Shown: positions 9,159-17,391 of the stretch, piece after piece
Numbering within the stretch: the first letter of the stretch is position 1
Layout: every line of letters begins with the position of its first letter
Assembly (NCBI GenBank): GCA_052400665.1
Contig: JBQTGK010000003.1
Strand: one strand, 5' to 3'
DNA length: 64,000 nt
Origin: JBQTGK01 sp052400665
GTDB lineage: Bacteria; Bacteroidota; Bacteroidia; Bacteroidales; Marinifilaceae
The notes under the pieces: model-generated
Told to the model about the DNA's origin: nothing
What the model saw: the letters and a program-made list of their open reading frames with translations, nothing else
The model's database searches: none
Made by a program: the position numbers and the translations under genes

Positions 9159-12152
9159 ATGAATTTGTCAATAAAATCATTTATATTTCTTTTCTTCTTA
9201 CTTATTTCTAACATTTTAACCTTCGGAGTTAATAGTCCAACGATTAATTTTTCCATGCATAATGGTTTGCCAAGTAATAGTGTTAACGATATTTTCGAAG
9301 ATTCTAGAGGTTTGGTGTGGTTGGCTACCGATGCAGGAGTTTGCGAATTTACAGGAGCTACAGTTAAATTTAGACCAAGTTTGTCGAAATTGGTTGGGGA
9401 GCAAATTAAATGCATTAAAGAAGATCTTAATGGGAATTTATTGTTTGCTGTAAAAGGCGTTGGTTTATATATATACGATGGAAATAAACTGAGAATAATA
9501 CAAGAAAAATTTACCGATTATTTAGAAGATATTCATTCTTTTATAATTTATAAAGACAAATTATTTTTTGGCACCTCAAATGGCGTTTTTTATGCCAATA
9601 CTTTTAATGGTATTGTAAAGCCTTTATGTCTTAAAGACTCAATAAATGTCTTAAAAATTATTTTAGATAAAAACCGTTTAATAATATATTCGAAAGAGAA
9701 ATTTATAAGCTGTATTTATGATATTGAGTCTGATAAAATAATTACGAGTCAAAAAACAATACAAGTTGATTTTGGAAAACAATTAAATAAGCGAGTTGCA
9801 ATTGGTTCATTATCAAGAGTTCTATTGAAAGAAAATAATATTGAAAGGAGTTACGATATTATTCAAAAGCTTAAAATCGACGAAAAAGAGTATTTTTTGT
9901 TACGGAATTTTGTAAAGGGAAAGGAATTCCGGAAAATAATATCTTATTCGAATAATAAGGCAATTGATATTTCTACAAAGTATAAACTGAAAAATATTTT
10001 TATAAAGTCCTTATTTCAAAAGAAAAACGGGGGTAGCCTATGGCTAGGCACAAGAGATAACGGTTTGTTGTGCATTAAAAAAAATCGCTTTTCGAGCTTC
10101 GATATGAAGGATTTAAAATTAGCGAATCAAACTATTGTGGGTATTGAATATTTGCCGTCTGAAAAATTAGTCATTGCTACAGAGCATAACATATTAAAGT
10201 TGGTAAATAATAAAATTACAGAGCTGGTTCCAGAAAAGAACTTTTGTTATTTGCATAACAATACAAATTGTCAGGTGCAATTAAAAATTAATGATATTAG
10301 GATTAACTCTGATGGTATATTATGGATTGCTACGAATAAGGGTTTTTATACTCTTAATATAGAATCGAATCGATTGAATTATAAGGGGGGTGCTAGTGTA
10401 AATAATTTTACATTTACTCAGGATGGAAAATTGTTTTGTTCTGCACAAAATGGCTTTTGTATTTATAATCCAAAGCAAAAGGGTAAAAAAAATATCAAAA
10501 CAAATTTAAAATATAAGCAATCCGATATTACTAAAATATTAGAACATAATGGGGAGATGTGGATATCCATTAGGAGTAAAGGTATTGTTAGATATAAAAA
10601 AGGGAAGGTTTTTTATTATAATAATCAGAATACAGGGATTCATAATATTGTAAATGATTTTAGTATGTTATCAGATTCGCTGATGATTGTTGCTGGAAAT
10701 AATGGAATTATTTACAAGCTTAAGCTTAAAAATGATAGCTTGGTTGTTTTTGATACAATATCAGAACCAGAAGGTTTAAGGGGAATGTCGGTTCTTGGAT
10801 TTCAATACTTAAGCGATGGATCGTTGTGGTGTGGAACAAATGAAGGAATTCATCGTTTTGTTTGTAATTCTGAAAATAAGAAAGAAGAAAAAGACCTTCG
10901 CTTTTGGAGTTTAAACGATGCTAATATTAAATATCCCGGAAAAGAATCATTAGTGGATAAAGATGGAAATATTTGGGTCAATACAAGTCGGGAGTTGATT
11001 AAAATTAATACCAAGTGCGATAAATCAGAGCAATCTTGTGATGTAACCTTACTGAAAGTACTTAGTAATGGATACCCAATAGATTATTCTAAAACAGATA
11101 AATGGACTGGAGCATATAAAGAACCAATATTTCTTAGTTATAACGAGAAAGATATCACATTTAAAATGGCATATTCATATTGCGAAAGTCCATATAATAA
11201 TCTGTTTAGGTATCGTTTATTAGGGCAAAAGCAGGAGTGGAGTGAATGGCGTAATAGTAATGAAGCAGTTTATACCAATTTGCTAGGAGGAGAGTATCGG
11301 TTCGAGTTTGAAGGGAAATGTTTAAGTACAGGTTGTATTGCTAGATTTGGTGTTGATCTTGTAATTGATATACCTTGGTATAGGACAGCCGGTTTTATAT
11401 TACTAGTTCTAATATTGTTTATTATTGTAGTTGTAGGAATATTAAATATCTACAAAAACAAAATTAGGAAAGAAGAAAAAAATAGAAGTAAACAAATTAA
11501 TAAAATAGTAGGTCTTAAAATAAAGGCAATTCAGTATCAGTTAGATCCTCATTTTATTTTTAATTCTTTAAATTCCATCCAAAGTTATATGTTAGATGAC
11601 GATGTGGATTTAGCACTTGAGTATTTGTCGGATTTTTCAATGATTTTAAGAAAAAACATTAGTAATGCGGATAAAAATTTCATCCACTTAAACGATGAGT
11701 TATCTTATTTAAGATTGTATTTGAAAATGGAACAAATGCGTTTTGCCGACAAGTTTGATTATGAGATAAAAATGGACTCCAATATTAAACCGATGAATGT
11801 GAAAGTACCGCCTATGATTATTCAGCCTTTTTTGGAATATACTATACGAAAAGGATTAAGTGGATTAGAAGGGGGAGGAAAGCTTATTTTGAGGTTTAAG
11901 CAAGAAAAAAATGGGTATTTAAAATGTATCATTATTGATAATGGAATTCCATACAGATCTTTTGATAAGAATACTGCTGTAACTAGTGAAAGTGATTTTG
12001 GGAATTCTCTTCAATTAACTAGAGAAAGATTAGAATTGCTTAATAAAGTATCTTTATCCGGAAAACATTATTACTATTCAATTGAAAAAATTCCGACTAA
12101 CTCATTAAAAGAGAGTGGTGTAAAAACAGAATTGGGTTTTCCTGTTGTTTAG
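9159..12152 (+). CDS. Two-component-propeller sensor with LytS-type kinase domain (probably degenerate)
   Basis: A start at ATG 9159 is preferred over the in-frame TTG at 9108 because it places a clean signal peptide (MNLSIKSFIFLFFLLIS) at the N-terminus, giving 997 residues. The order is: propeller repeats (GLPSNSVNDIFEDSRGLVWLAT, LWLGTRDNGL, LWCGTNEGIHRF), a Y_Y_Y domain (~670-735), one TM helix (~745-768), then a His_kinase/HATPase module. The phospho-acceptor region LDPHFIFNSLNSIQSY is conserved. The ATP-binding part is not: the usual EN..KHG N-box reads QPFLEYTIRKGL (Asn replaced by Tyr), DNGxG reads DNGIP, and GIGL is replaced by GNSL. No LytTR regulator lies beside it. It may be a pseudokinase or signal by partner binding. 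Its stop abuts the convergent aminotransferase gene with no gap. Confidence 0.9.
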   Translation: MNLSIKSFIFLFFLLISNILTFGVNSPTINFSMHNGLPSNSVNDIFEDSRGLVWLATDAGVCEFTGATVKFRPSLSKLVGEQIKCIKEDLNGNLLFAVKGVGLYIYDGNKLRIIQEKFTDYLEDIHSFIIYKDKLFFGTSNGVFYANTFNGIVKPLCLKDSINVLKIILDKNRLIIYSKEKFISCIYDIESDKIITSQKTIQVDFGKQLNKRVAIGSLSRVLLKENNIERSYDIIQKLKIDEKEYFLLRNFVKGKEFRKIISYSNNKAIDISTKYKLKNIFIKSLFQKKNGGSLWLGTRDNGLLCIKKNRFSSFDMKDLKLANQTIVGIEYLPSEKLVIATEHNILKLVNNKITELVPEKNFCYLHNNTNCQVQLKINDIRINSDGILWIATNKGFYTLNIESNRLNYKGGASVNNFTFTQDGKLFCSAQNGFCIYNPKQKGKKNIKTNLKYKQSDITKILEHNGEMWISIRSKGIVRYKKGKVFYYNNQNTGIHNIVNDFSMLSDSLMIVAGNNGIIYKLKLKNDSLVVFDTISEPEGLRGMSVLGFQYLSDGSLWCGTNEGIHRFVCNSENKKEEKDLRFWSLNDANIKYPGKESLVDKDGNIWVNTSRELIKINTKCDKSEQSCDVTLLKVLSNGYPIDYSKTDKWTGAYKEPIFLSYNEKDITFKMAYSYCESPYNNLFRYRLLGQKQEWSEWRNSNEAVYTNLLGGEYRFEFEGKCLSTGCIARFGVDLVIDIPWYRTAGFILLVLILFIIVVVGILNIYKNKIRKEEKNRSKQINKIVGLKIKAIQYQLDPHFIFNSLNSIQSYMLDDDVDLALEYLSDFSMILRKNISNADKNFIHLNDELSYLRLYLKMEQMRFADKFDYEIKMDSNIKPMNVKVPPMIIQPFLEYTIRKGLSGLEGGGKLILRFKQEKNGYLKCIIIDNGIPYRSFDKNTAVTSESDFGNSLQLTRERLELLNKVSLSGKHYYYSIEKIPTNSLKESGVKTELGFPVV

Positions 12153-12965
12153 TTAGAGAAGGTTTTCTTTTATCATAGTTTTATATTCGCTTAGTATTCT
12201 ATTTAAAATAGGATGTGAAACCGAAAAGTTGATAGCATTAATGGTCTTTATAGGAAGTATCATCGGCGAGGTTCCGGTTAAAAAAGCTGATTCGTATTTG
12301 TCTAGTTCTGAGAATTTGATTGCTTCTTTACAAATGTTGATGTGTAATTTTTCTGCAATCGTAATTACTTTTCCGCGCACTATTCCGTGTAGTACTTTAT
12401 CATCGGGAGCCGTATAAAGTGTATTATCTTTAACAAAAAATAAATTAGATCGGCTTCCCTCTGTAATATTTCCAAGAGAATCTAATAGAATGACCTCAAA
12501 TATTTCTGCTTCCTGAATTAAATTATTTGTTCTGGATCGAAGTTCGTGATTGTAAATTTTTGCTGTAGGTGTTGATCTTTCAGCCTGATGAATTATTGTT
12601 CTAATTCCATTCTTATATAATTCATTATCTGGATATGAATGTTTTATAAAATAAGCAAAGAAATTCTTTTGTTTTTCTTTTATGTTGAAAACTAGTTTTA
12701 TGTTACCTTCCTGTACATCATTTTTTTCTGTTAGAATTTGAATGCAGTTTTTGAATTTAGGAAAATCGTACCATATATTTACGTTAATTTGTTTTGCTGA
12801 GTTGCATAAACGAGCATAATGTTCTTCAAGAAAAACTGCTTTCCCCGAAATAATTCTAATAACCTCATAAAGAGATATGCCATTGCGGATATAACTATCT
12901 TTAAAGCTTTCTGAGCTCTTTAAATTTTCGTTTTGTAAATAGATGTATCGATAGCATTCACTCAT
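12153..12965 (-). CDS. Class IV PLP-dependent aminotransferase (branched-chain aminotransferase / aminodeoxychorismate lyase-like)
   Basis: The 270-residue cytosolic protein has the fold-type IV pattern: NGISLYEVIRI near the N-terminus, the candidate PLP lysine in TAKIYNHELR (~148), the phosphate-binding loop GNITEGSRSNLFFV (~187-200) and a C-terminal FLTGTSPMILPI. Family members either transaminate branched-chain amino acids or D-amino acids, or cleave 4-amino-4-deoxychorismate to 4-aminobenzoate for folate synthesis. The short length and divergent sequence favour a PabC-like role, but sequence inspection does not decide it. No pabA or pabB lies in the window. The gene is a single unit convergent with the propeller sensor gene. 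Confidence 0.85.
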   Translation of the reverse strand: MSECYRYIYLQNENLKSSESFKDSYIRNGISLYEVIRIISGKAVFLEEHYARLCNSAKQINVNIWYDFPKFKNCIQILTEKNDVQEGNIKLVFNIKEKQKNFFAYFIKHSYPDNELYKNGIRTIIHQAERSTPTAKIYNHELRSRTNNLIQEAEIFEVILLDSLGNITEGSRSNLFFVKDNTLYTAPDDKVLHGIVRGKVITIAEKLHINICKEAIKFSELDKYESAFLTGTSPMILPIKTINAINFSVSHPILNRILSEYKTMIKENLL

Positions 12966-13124
12966 ATCATATATGTATTAGTTTTTATTATTTAAAAAAC
13001 AAAATAAGGGTTTTTGTACGTTATATACAATGAAGTAAGAATGAATTATAACAGAAAGTATATTATTCATAGCTTTATTTGTACATTAGCTAATATTAAA
13101 ATATTAAAATATAAAATATAATTT

Positions 13125-13418
13125 ATGGCAAGTAAAAAAGAGTTTAAAAAAGACGTGAATTTCCTTACTGATGAGATATTAATGAGAAGTATGATTTATT
13201 TGGAATTTTTTGGAGAAAATAATTCTAAAGAGATTTATAAGATAATGAATGATGCTATTGCCTCAAGAAATGATTATATATCCCGTATTAATCTTAACTT
13301 AAAAGATAAATCTCCAAAGGAAATTAAAACACATTTTAAGTCTATTTATGATGACTTGTTGAGCTCAACTCACGATCTTTTAGGTAAAATAGATAAATTG
13401 GATACAATTTTAAATTAA
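13125..13418 (+). CDS. Conserved small helical protein, 97 residues
   Basis: The protein starts MASKKEFKKDVNFLTDEI and is almost entirely alpha-helical and charged, with a Lys-rich N-terminus and amphipathic helices ending in LLGKIDKLDTILN. There is no signal peptide, TM helix or Cys. The compact shape resembles uncharacterised small cytosolic proteins of Bacteroidota, but I cannot name a family. The start is the first ATG after an A+T-rich leader. A hairpin terminator follows at once, so it is probably transcribed alone. Confidence 0.75.
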   Translation: MASKKEFKKDVNFLTDEILMRSMIYLEFFGENNSKEIYKIMNDAIASRNDYISRINLNLKDKSPKEIKTHFKSIYDDLLSSTHDLLGKIDKLDTILN

Positions 13419-13421
13419 TAG

Positions 13422-13460
13422 AAACAGGAGCATGAATAAAATCGTACTCCTGTTTTTTTT
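13422..13460. terminator. Terminator between convergent genes
   Basis: AAACAGGAG (13422-13430) pairs perfectly with CTCCTGTTT (13447-13455) and is followed by eight T. It fits intrinsic termination of the 97-residue protein gene on the plus strand. It may also act for the convergent avidin-like gene, although the A-run needed for that direction is weak. Confidence 0.75.
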
Positions 13461-13800
13461 ATTGTTTTCTAAAGGTTCCAACTCCCGTAAGAATTGCTTT
13501 TGCTTTTTGTTCTTCATCACCTCCTTCGCTTTCCGATAAATGCCACATTGTATGCAATACAGGTCCCTTTTCATCTTTTTCTAATCTACCTGTCCAGCAA
13601 GCTAAAGATCGATATTTTTCAAAATCGACTATAAATGCAATTGCATTATCATTGATTTTTCCAATAACCTTAAATTTATCATTAAAATTAGGTTGGCCAA
13701 TAGCAGTTTGAAAGATCCCTTTTAAGTAATTTCCATCAACCGTTAAATCTAATATAGAATCGTATTGGTTTTTCCATTTTCCATTTAAATTGATATCCAT
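13459..13800 (-). CDS. Avidin/streptavidin-family protein (putative biotin-binding lipocalin-like barrel)
   Basis: The 113-residue protein follows the streptavidin barrel pattern. GKWKNQYDS matches the GTWYNQLGS strand, keeping Asn and Ser that contact the biotin ureido ring. GIFQTAIG matches GTYESAVG (Tyr to Phe). KYRSLACWTG matches the YRNAHSATTWSG strand with its Trp. LHTMWHLS matches NTQWLLT with its Trp. GVGTF matches GHDTF, so the ligand-binding Asp appears to be Gly. The assignment rests on these spaced motifs, read by eye. Unlike streptavidin and most bacterial avidins it has no signal peptide and should stay in the cytoplasm. It may bind biotin more weakly or bind another ligand. It is a single gene; no biotin synthesis genes are nearby. 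Confidence 0.75.
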   Translation of the reverse strand: MDINLNGKWKNQYDSILDLTVDGNYLKGIFQTAIGQPNFNDKFKVIGKINDNAIAFIVDFEKYRSLACWTGRLEKDEKGPVLHTMWHLSESEGGDEEQKAKAILTGVGTFRKQ

Positions 13801-14015
13801 AGTGTTTAATTTTAAGAGTGATAGTTCTTTTTTCTGTTTAAGTTAATCCTAAAAAGTGATCTCTCAAAATAATTTAGATTTCAGAAATTTACATGTGTTA
13901 TTAAAGGGAGTTGTCGGATTAGATAATTTAGAAGTTTTACTTTTGGGGAGATGTAAAAAATGGTGCTGATATTTAGACAATACCATCAGTCTAATTTTTA
14001 ATTTAGCCAATAGAA

Positions 14016-16994
14016 TTAGCTCATATTTTTAGATATTATTGATAATAATTCATCTTCGGTATAGGGTTTTGAAATAAATGCATCGCAGCCGGCTTCGTGT
14101 ATTTTAACATTTTCATCTTTAAAGGTATAGGCCGATTGGGCAACAATAGGTACGCTTGGGTCTTGTTTTTTTATTTGAACAGTTGCTTGATATCCATTGA
14201 TTTTTGGTAGCTGAATATCCATTAAAACCAAATCATAATGACTGCCTTGGAATTTTTCAACAGTTTCGATGCCATCTTGCGACCAGGTTACATTTGCATT
14301 TACTTTTTTTAGGACTTCATTAATATAAAGAAAATTAGATTCTACATCCTCGGCAACTAATATATTTTTACCTGATAAATCCATTTTTTCTTTAGCTTGT
14401 TCCTTATGAGGTATTTTTAGAACATTTTGGTCATCTAAATTAAAATCAATAAAAAACTGACTTCCCTTATCAGATTCTGAATTAAACCATATTTTACCAC
14501 CTAATAGTTCTACTAAATTTTTCGAAATGGTGAGTCCTAATCCGGTTCCTCCGTGTTGAATTGTATTGTTACTGGCCTGTCTAAATCTATCGTAAATTGT
14601 TGTTTGTTCTTCTTTAGGAATTCCTATACCTGTATCTTTGACAAAAAACCTGATGTTTTTATTGATAAGCTCAAAACCAAAATCTATTTGTCCCGATTCT
14701 GTAAATTTTAATGCATTTCGCAAAAGGTTGATTAAAATTTGTTTTAATCTAACTAAATCGGAATGCATAAAGATGTTCTTAACTCCCTTAGGGATAATGA
14801 GATTAATCTGAATTTTGTTTTTTCCAGCTTTAACTTTTTGTTCGTCGAAAATTTGTTTTAGTTCTTCAAAAATAGGAATAAGAGAAAAATTAGATTTTTT
14901 TATTTTAATCTGATTTGATTCCAGCATCGAAATATCAATAATATCATTCACAAGAGTAAGTAAAATGTGCCCATTATCAGTAATAATATTGGTATAGTAT
15001 TTATGTTTTTCTTTTGAATTTGTCATTGCCATTAATTTCGAGAAACCGATAATAGCATTCATCGGAGTTCTAATTTCGTGCGACATGTTTGCAAGAAAAG
15101 ATGTCTTCAATCGATCAGCTTGTTCTGCTTTATCTTTGGCCTTTAGTAATTCTAAGGTTCGAATTTTTACTAAACTCTCAAGGTTGTGTTGGTGATCTTC
15201 GATTAGGGCTTCTGCTTTTTTTCGTTCTTCTATTTCGAGATTGAGTCTTTTGTTAGATTTTTTTACACTGTGATAAAAATATACAAGAATACTAGTAAAA
15301 ATAATAATTAAGCCAATAATGCTAATTAAAAAGTTGTTGTTAAGTTTTTCTTTCTTTAGTTTTTCTTCCTTAATAGATTGTTCTTTAGCGTGCATGTGAA
15401 CCAGGTTTTCTCTTTTTTCCTTTTCATTTTGCATTTGAATCCAGCCAATTCTGTTTTCCGATTGTGCATTATAAAGTTGGTTATAAAGATCAACGTAGTT
15501 TTTATAATAGTTTAAGGATTTTTTATAGTTATTTAGACTAGCATAAATATCAGAAAGGTTTCTGTTATTTTCGGCCATTAAAGTTCTTCTGTTAATTTTT
15601 GTAGCAAGATCTAGACTTGCATTTAAGTAATAAATAGCTTTTGAAGTATCAGCTTTGGCCAGATATAAAGCAGCCAAATTATTGTAGACAGAACCTATGC
15701 CTCCAGTATATTTAATCTTTTTGTTAATATTTGCCGACCTGTTAAACAGTTCTTCGGATTGTGGTAAATTTCCTTTGTTTAAATAAATTAATCCCATATT
15801 TGTGTAACAAGCGGCTATGCCTTTTAAATTTTTAATCGACTTTTGAATTTTTAGCGACTTCTTATATTGAATTAAGGCTAGAGAATCTTGATTTTCACTT
15901 AAATACGTATTTCCAGATCTGCGATAAACTTCAGCAGTACCTTTTATAAAACCTATTTCCTGATATATTTTTATTGCTTTATCGTAATTTTCCTTGGCAA
16001 AACTGTAATCGTTCAAAGATTTTAGTATTCTGCCTATATTTTCGTAGCATTTGGCAATATTTTTTTTTGAACCTATTTTTTGAAAGATTCGAAGTGCTTT
16101 GTGTTGATATTCAATTGCTTTGTCGTTTTGATCCATGGAAAGAAAAACTTCGCCGATACCCATATATGAAGAGGCTTTCCCGTGCTTGGAATCGAGCTCT
16201 TTGCATAACTCTATTGCCTTATTGAATGAGTGAATGGCAGAGTTTCTATTTCCTAAATTGTTTTGAACATATCCCAATTGAATTAAGCTATAAGCAATAT
16301 TCTTTTGTAGTTTATGTTTTTTTCCTAATTCAAGAGCCTCATCAAAATATGTTTTTGCCAAATTAATATTGTTTGTTTCCAGATATGCTTTTCCTAAAGC
16401 ATTTAAAGTGTAACAAATACCAGAGATATTATTGTTCTTTTTGTTGATATTGAGACTTTTACGATATAGCGACAATGCTTCGGGGTAATGACAGGTTTCG
16501 AATTTTATATTTCCCAAAGCATTATAACTATAAGCATAATTTAAACTATCCTTTATTTTTATTTTAAGATTAAGGCTTTTATGATACAGACTGTCTGCTT
16601 TGGGGTAATTGCAACGTAGAAAGTTTAATTCCGCAAAATATCCGTAAAGAAAACTAATATGGCTGGTATCTTTTAAATTTTCCCAATAGCTAAGAGATGT
16701 TTCAAAGCATTTTTGAGCTTTTGACATATTCCCCTGATATAAATAAATACGTCCCATAAGTTCTGTTACCGATGCATATTGATCCATTTGTTCAAAAGCA
16801 AGCGATTTTTCAGCAACTAAATTAGCTATATGCATAGCTTTAGGATCATTTTTATAATAATATGATTCGGCAAGAGAATAAAGTTGACTTAAATTATCGG
16901 GAGTTATATTTTTAGGAATTGTTTCAGTTCTTGTGTTTGCAAACAAATTGCAAGAAAAAAAAGTAAGGGCAAGAATTATTATAAAGTTCTTCAT
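14016..16994 (-). CDS. TPR-containing hybrid sensor histidine kinase with receiver domain
   Basis: The 992-residue protein has a signal peptide (MKNFIIILALTFFSCNLFA), about ten or more tetratricopeptide repeats over ~30-480 (for example AYSYNALGNIKFETCHYPEA and ACYTNMGLIYLNKGNLPQSE), a linker with a TM helix (~540-562, LISIIGLIIIFTSILVYFY), a coiled coil, HisKA with FLANMSHEIRTPMNAIIG, HATPase_c (DTGIGIPKEEQ, GGTGLGLTIS) and a receiver (ILVAEDVESN, acceptor Asp in LMDIQLP, Lys in SKPY). The TPR region lies outside the cytoplasm and probably senses through protein contact. Catalytic boxes are all present, so it should be an active phosphorelay protein. It is transcribed alone and divergent from argS. 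Confidence 0.93.
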   Translation of the reverse strand: MKNFIIILALTFFSCNLFANTRTETIPKNITPDNLSQLYSLAESYYYKNDPKAMHIANLVAEKSLAFEQMDQYASVTELMGRIYLYQGNMSKAQKCFETSLSYWENLKDTSHISFLYGYFAELNFLRCNYPKADSLYHKSLNLKIKIKDSLNYAYSYNALGNIKFETCHYPEALSLYRKSLNINKKNNNISGICYTLNALGKAYLETNNINLAKTYFDEALELGKKHKLQKNIAYSLIQLGYVQNNLGNRNSAIHSFNKAIELCKELDSKHGKASSYMGIGEVFLSMDQNDKAIEYQHKALRIFQKIGSKKNIAKCYENIGRILKSLNDYSFAKENYDKAIKIYQEIGFIKGTAEVYRRSGNTYLSENQDSLALIQYKKSLKIQKSIKNLKGIAACYTNMGLIYLNKGNLPQSEELFNRSANINKKIKYTGGIGSVYNNLAALYLAKADTSKAIYYLNASLDLATKINRRTLMAENNRNLSDIYASLNNYKKSLNYYKNYVDLYNQLYNAQSENRIGWIQMQNEKEKRENLVHMHAKEQSIKEEKLKKEKLNNNFLISIIGLIIIFTSILVYFYHSVKKSNKRLNLEIEERKKAEALIEDHQHNLESLVKIRTLELLKAKDKAEQADRLKTSFLANMSHEIRTPMNAIIGFSKLMAMTNSKEKHKYYTNIITDNGHILLTLVNDIIDISMLESNQIKIKKSNFSLIPIFEELKQIFDEQKVKAGKNKIQINLIIPKGVKNIFMHSDLVRLKQILINLLRNALKFTESGQIDFGFELINKNIRFFVKDTGIGIPKEEQTTIYDRFRQASNNTIQHGGTGLGLTISKNLVELLGGKIWFNSESDKGSQFFIDFNLDDQNVLKIPHKEQAKEKMDLSGKNILVAEDVESNFLYINEVLKKVNANVTWSQDGIETVEKFQGSHYDLVLMDIQLPKINGYQATVQIKKQDPSVPIVAQSAYTFKDENVKIHEAGCDAFISKPYTEDELLSIISKNMS

Positions 16995-17391
16995 TCTAAA
17001 TGAGGCCAGTTGAATGTTTCAATTCGATTTAATAAAAAAACTAGTATCGTTAAAGATTAAATACTTAATAAAGTTGAAATAAGTTACTCCTAAAATATTA
17101 TTAACATACAGTTTTTTAAAAACTTATCTACAAAGATAATTAATGTCAACTAATTGAAAGGATAAAAGGACTTGATTTTTGAGAGATTGGATAAAGCTGA
17201 GTGTGAATGACTTTTTTTAATTTATGGATAGCAATTCATTATATTCCTATTATCTTTGCAAATTCAGATTAGGAGACTTAATTTTTATAAAATTTTAGCA
17301 TAGCCTAATGGTAAGTAGCTAGTAATTCATGAGAATCATAAATACTCTTAAAATTAGAATTTAAGTAGAATTCGAAATATAGAATTTCCAA
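16995..17391. other. Intergenic region between divergent TPR kinase and argS (397 bp)
   Basis: A+T-rich and without a credible ORF. It should hold promoters for both genes. The only match to the Bacteroidota -7 consensus I see on the plus strand is TATCTTTG at 17251-17258, which would give argS a leader of about 130 bases. I see no riboswitch-like or repeat structure. Confidence 0.6.
17251..17258 (+). promoter_or_regulatory. Possible argS promoter -7 element
   Basis: TATCTTTG fits the Bacteroidota -7 consensus TAnnTTTG. No good TTTG is found about 20 bases upstream, so support is limited to this one element. It is the only full match on the plus strand between the divergent genes. Confidence 0.4.
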
